Shown piece by piece: positions 33,497 through 35,815 of a stretch of 35,815 nucleotides of DNA. Made by a program: the position numbers and the translations under genes. Origin of the DNA: Alphaproteobacteria bacterium (GTDB taxonomy: Bacteria > Pseudomonadota > Alphaproteobacteria > Micavibrionales > Micavibrionaceae); the NCBI GenBank assembly GCA_013215815.1, contig JABSQP010000021.1, positions 1 to 35,815 on the forward strand, in the 5' to 3' direction. Every line of letters starts with the position of its first letter. Positions within the stretch are counted from its first letter, which is position 1. The notes beneath the pieces are model-generated. The model searched no databases, was not told the origin of the DNA, and saw nothing but the letters and a program-made list of their open reading frames with translations.

Positions 33497-34279
33497 ATGA
33501 GCCTTTTTGACCCAAAAATGCTGAAAAATCAAGACAATCCCGTACTTTGCACAGGGCAAAGTGAACGCGGCAGTGCTTTAATCTGGATTTTCGTCATGAT
33601 TGGGCTCGTAGCCGCTCTTTATTTCATAGTCAGTCAAGGCATGCGAACAGGTGAAGCAAACCTCAGCCGTGAAAAAACGAGCCTATATGTAACCGAAATA
33701 CTAGATTACGCGGGGAAAATTAAACAAGCTGTTCAAACCCTGCAAATTAATGGATGCTCAGACACTGATCTTAGCTTTGATCAAGGTATTGTAAGCGGCT
33801 ATAATAATGCAGGCGCACCAACTGATAATTCCTGCCATGTATTTCATCCAAATGGGGGTGGAATAACATGGATAGATGCGCCAGACGAGGTTATAGATAC
33901 AAGTGTTGCTGCAGGTGGACATGGTGGAGATACTTATGTTTACAGTGGCGCGGCCGGATCAGACAATTTACGTGGAAAAAACGCAACTGAACCCAGCTTA
34001 AGCATGAACATAAGATGGATCAAACAAGAAGTATGTGAACAAATTAATGAGCAATTAGGGTATTCATGGTCAACAATACCTCAACAAGGGAATCTTAGGT
34101 TTGTGCAGTTTGATGGTTCTTATTTTCATTCACAGTCTGGTAACGAAACGATTGACTGTGATGATACAGCAAGCGAGTGCGACAGTCTTCTTGAAGCTTG
34201 CATTCACCTCACCACACAAATGGGCGTAAGCGGCCAACCACCAGGATATGTATATTACAAGATACTTGTTCTTCACTAA
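33497..34279 (+). CDS. pseudopilin-like surface protein, tandem paralogue 1
   Basis: A 260-aa protein. After a short polar leader, a Gly-Ser junction (SERG/SALIW, residue 25) and a 19-residue hydrophobic helix (about 28-46) resemble a prepilin-peptidase site and pilin N-terminal helix, although the usual Glu at +5 is missing. Then come a helix (YVTEILDYAGKIKQAVQTL) and cysteine-bearing blocks shared with its two downstream neighbours: GCSDTDLSF, APTDNSCHVFHPNGGG and EVCEQINEQLG. It is glycine-rich in the middle. No Shine-Dalgarno is evident; the start may be the ATG at 33518. Likely a minor pilin or adhesin of unknown function. Confidence 0.7.
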   Translation: MSLFDPKMLKNQDNPVLCTGQSERGSALIWIFVMIGLVAALYFIVSQGMRTGEANLSREKTSLYVTEILDYAGKIKQAVQTLQINGCSDTDLSFDQGIVSGYNNAGAPTDNSCHVFHPNGGGITWIDAPDEVIDTSVAAGGHGGDTYVYSGAAGSDNLRGKNATEPSLSMNIRWIKQEVCEQINEQLGYSWSTIPQQGNLRFVQFDGSYFHSQSGNETIDCDDTASECDSLLEACIHLTTQMGVSGQPPGYVYYKILVLH

Positions 34280-34292
34280 GGAAAAAATTAGC

Positions 34293-35045
34293 ATGAACAC
34301 ACAAAATGGAAATGTTCTTTGGTTTATTCTTCTGGCCATTATTTTGCTCGGCCTTCTTACCTCCATGCTCAACCGTTCCGGCAGCAGCACCAATGAAACT
34401 GGCGCTTATGAGCAGGGTATCATCAAAGCAAATGAGGTACTAACCTATTTAAGATCTATTGAAGATGGTATCCAAAAACTGGTAGCGCGTGGCTGTAGCG
34501 AAAACGAGTTCGATTTTCACAACGACAACGATAATGACGGCGATTACTACGATAACGAAGGTTGTTGTACAGCGTCAAAAGGAAACCCAACCAACAGCCC
34601 TCCTAATGAAAAATGCCATATATTTGCACCAGGCGGGGCAGGTCTCCCTTACTTAAGACCTATAGATCAGGGATGGTCAACAGCAACTTGGCCATACCCG
34701 TATGGAAATTGGTTCTTTTCAACATGGAATAGAGCGCCATTGAACGATAACTCAGGGTCACAATATAGAGGTATTATTGCAGGCCTTAGCGATGTTGAAG
34801 AAGGTTTATGCCTTGGTATTAATAATCAGATGGGAATAGAAAACCCGTCTGGATCACCACCAGATTCTGCGCAATTTTTTGGTGGCACCCATTTCCAAGG
34901 AACGTATGGAAATCACGCGCCTGCTATTTTTAGTACTTCAGGAAATGAAATTGATCAAAAGAAAGCAGGCTGTTTTCGTCACGACACTGGAGGCGGCGTA
35001 TATAGAAATGGACTTTTTTACGTGCTTTACATGAGGGTTCAATAA
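34293..35045 (+). CDS. pseudopilin-like surface protein, tandem paralogue 2
   Basis: A 250-aa protein from the ATG at 34293, with AAGGA about 10 nt upstream; the longer frame starting at 34248 would overlap the preceding gene and ruin the short leader. The N-terminus MNTQNG/NVLWFILLAIILLGLLTSML is a short pilin-like leader and membrane helix. Shared family blocks follow: ARGCSENEFDF, KCHIFAPGGAG and GLCLGINNQMG. It ends in YVLYMRVQ, similar to the YYKILVLH end of paralogue 1. It starts 13 bp after paralogue 1. The third copy follows after about 40 bp. Confidence 0.72.
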   Translation: MNTQNGNVLWFILLAIILLGLLTSMLNRSGSSTNETGAYEQGIIKANEVLTYLRSIEDGIQKLVARGCSENEFDFHNDNDNDGDYYDNEGCCTASKGNPTNSPPNEKCHIFAPGGAGLPYLRPIDQGWSTATWPYPYGNWFFSTWNRAPLNDNSGSQYRGIIAGLSDVEEGLCLGINNQMGIENPSGSPPDSAQFFGGTHFQGTYGNHAPAIFSTSGNEIDQKKAGCFRHDTGGGVYRNGLFYVLYMRVQ

Positions 35046-35087
35046 ATATAAAAACTAAAAAAAAATTAAAAATTTGGGGTGTAAAAA

Positions 35088-35753
35088 ATTATAAAAAATA
35101 AAATAAAGCATACAGAGTCTGGTAATGCTCTGTGGTTCATTCTTCTAGCAATTATTCTTCTTGGTCTTTTGACCAGCATGCTCAATCGTTCGAGCAGCAG
35201 TACCAATGAAACAGGCGGGTATGAGAGAAACAGCATTCAAGCGTCAGAAATTCTAGCTTATGCCAATACCATTGAAAACGGCGTACAATCTCTCCTTGCG
35301 CGTGGGTGCGGAGAAAATGAACTCAGCTTTTGGTACGATAGCGATAATAACGGGACTGAGAATGGTAGTGATCGATATTACAATTCTGACGCTCCAACAG
35401 ATCAATCCTGTCACATTTTTGAGCCTGAAGGTGCTGGTGTCAGTCGTATTACGCAAGATCCATCAGATATGGGATGGTTAACAACAGAACCACTCACATA
35501 GCCATCGGACCAAATATTTTTCCATGGAAAGCCTATCAAAGGCATAGGGCGTGATGATTACTATGATTTGATCATGTGGATCAGCAGTATGGATAGAGAT
35601 CTATGCCTGCAAATAAACAACCTATCCGACGTCACAAATACCTCCGGCGATCCCCCAAAAGATGCCGCAAACCCTATTATTGAAGGTGGCGACTGGACCG
35701 GAGGATTCCCGTTGGTAAACGAATGGTATAATATTGAAACCTTATCACTATGA
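35088..35753 (+). pseudogene. pseudopilin-like tandem paralogue 3, decaying copy
   Basis: The same frame codes for KHTESGNALWFILLAIILLG and the shared blocks LLARGCGENELSF, APTDQSCHIFEPEGAG and RDLCLQINNLSD, clearly homologous to paralogue 2. Three defects: no ATG, GTG or TTG precedes the membrane helix (the nearest in-frame candidate is an ATT at 35088, 7 nt after GGGGTG); an in-frame TAG interrupts it at 35499-35501; and it ends at a TGA at 35751-35753 without the YVLYM/YYKIL terminus. A TTG inside the helix at 35169 could start a truncated product. Recoding cannot be excluded, but tandem-copy decay is simplest. Confidence 0.72.
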
Positions 35754-35815
35754 TCGTTCATTATCCCCTCGCTAAAAACAAGTCCTCTATTATCTAGTAT
35801 ATCCCCCTAAAGCTT

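Noticed and set aside
35810-35815. Window ends in a HindIII site (AAGCTT)
   Set aside because: Could reflect cloning or chance; the left end shows no such site, so no conclusion is drawn.

Overview
The window looks like the chromosome of an AT-rich alphaproteobacterium. The evidence is a class I lysyl-tRNA synthetase, a short (250 aa) CinA-type protein, a flagellin with alphaproteobacterial N- and C-terminal segments, and an accessory block that ends in a tRNA-Leu attachment-site remnant. A Micavibrio-like or Rhodospirillales-like host would fit, but the sequence alone does not settle genus or order. Functional calls come from motifs read by eye; no searches were run.

Region A (1-7559) is accessory. 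A large RTX-repeat protein with an N-terminal lipase-type GHSLGG motif runs off the left edge (minus strand), directly behind a lipoprotein gene. Next come an Xre repressor and a small lysine-rich protein (minus), a divergent HTH/TrmB-like regulator coupled to a GNAT acetyltransferase (plus), and a MobC-like relaxosome protein (minus). About 400 bp of gene-free DNA with inverted and direct repeats follows, ending in the 3' half of a tRNA-Leu(TAA) gene at 7506-7559. I read this as one end of an integrated, formerly mobilizable element.

Region B (7560-14790, plus strand) holds an unrecognised 872-aa multi-membrane, coiled-coil protein closed by a strong terminator, a DUF3095 cyclase-like protein, and a chimeric flagellin carrying a complete C-type lectin domain in its variable region. 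Three tightly packed genes follow: an HTTM-like membrane protein, a single-pass protein and a DCC thiol-disulfide protein.

Region C (14821-25232) is mostly housekeeping: a GEEH-motif protein and a CinA-like protein (minus), then map, radC, purB, bacterioferritin, a Bfd-type ferredoxin with a Fur-box-like promoter, a secreted cyclophilin, a PhzF-like isomerase and a GH13 alpha-glucosidase. A GIY-YIG nuclease gene flanked by inverted REP-like palindromes sits between radC and purB like a small mobile unit.

Region D (25234-35815) has small lipoproteins and membrane proteins, a PepSY-domain exported protein, an SPFH/band-7 protein, and a minus-strand cluster lysS - membrane protein - uvrB. The right end has three tandem paralogues of a pseudopilin-like cysteine-containing surface protein. 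The third lacks a standard start codon and has an in-frame TAG, so it looks like a decaying copy.

The most unusual items are the flagellin/C-type lectin chimera with its HTTM/DCC neighbours, the tandem pilin-like family with a decaying member, the palindrome-flanked GIY-YIG unit, and the island carrying a lipase-RTX/lipoprotein pair.
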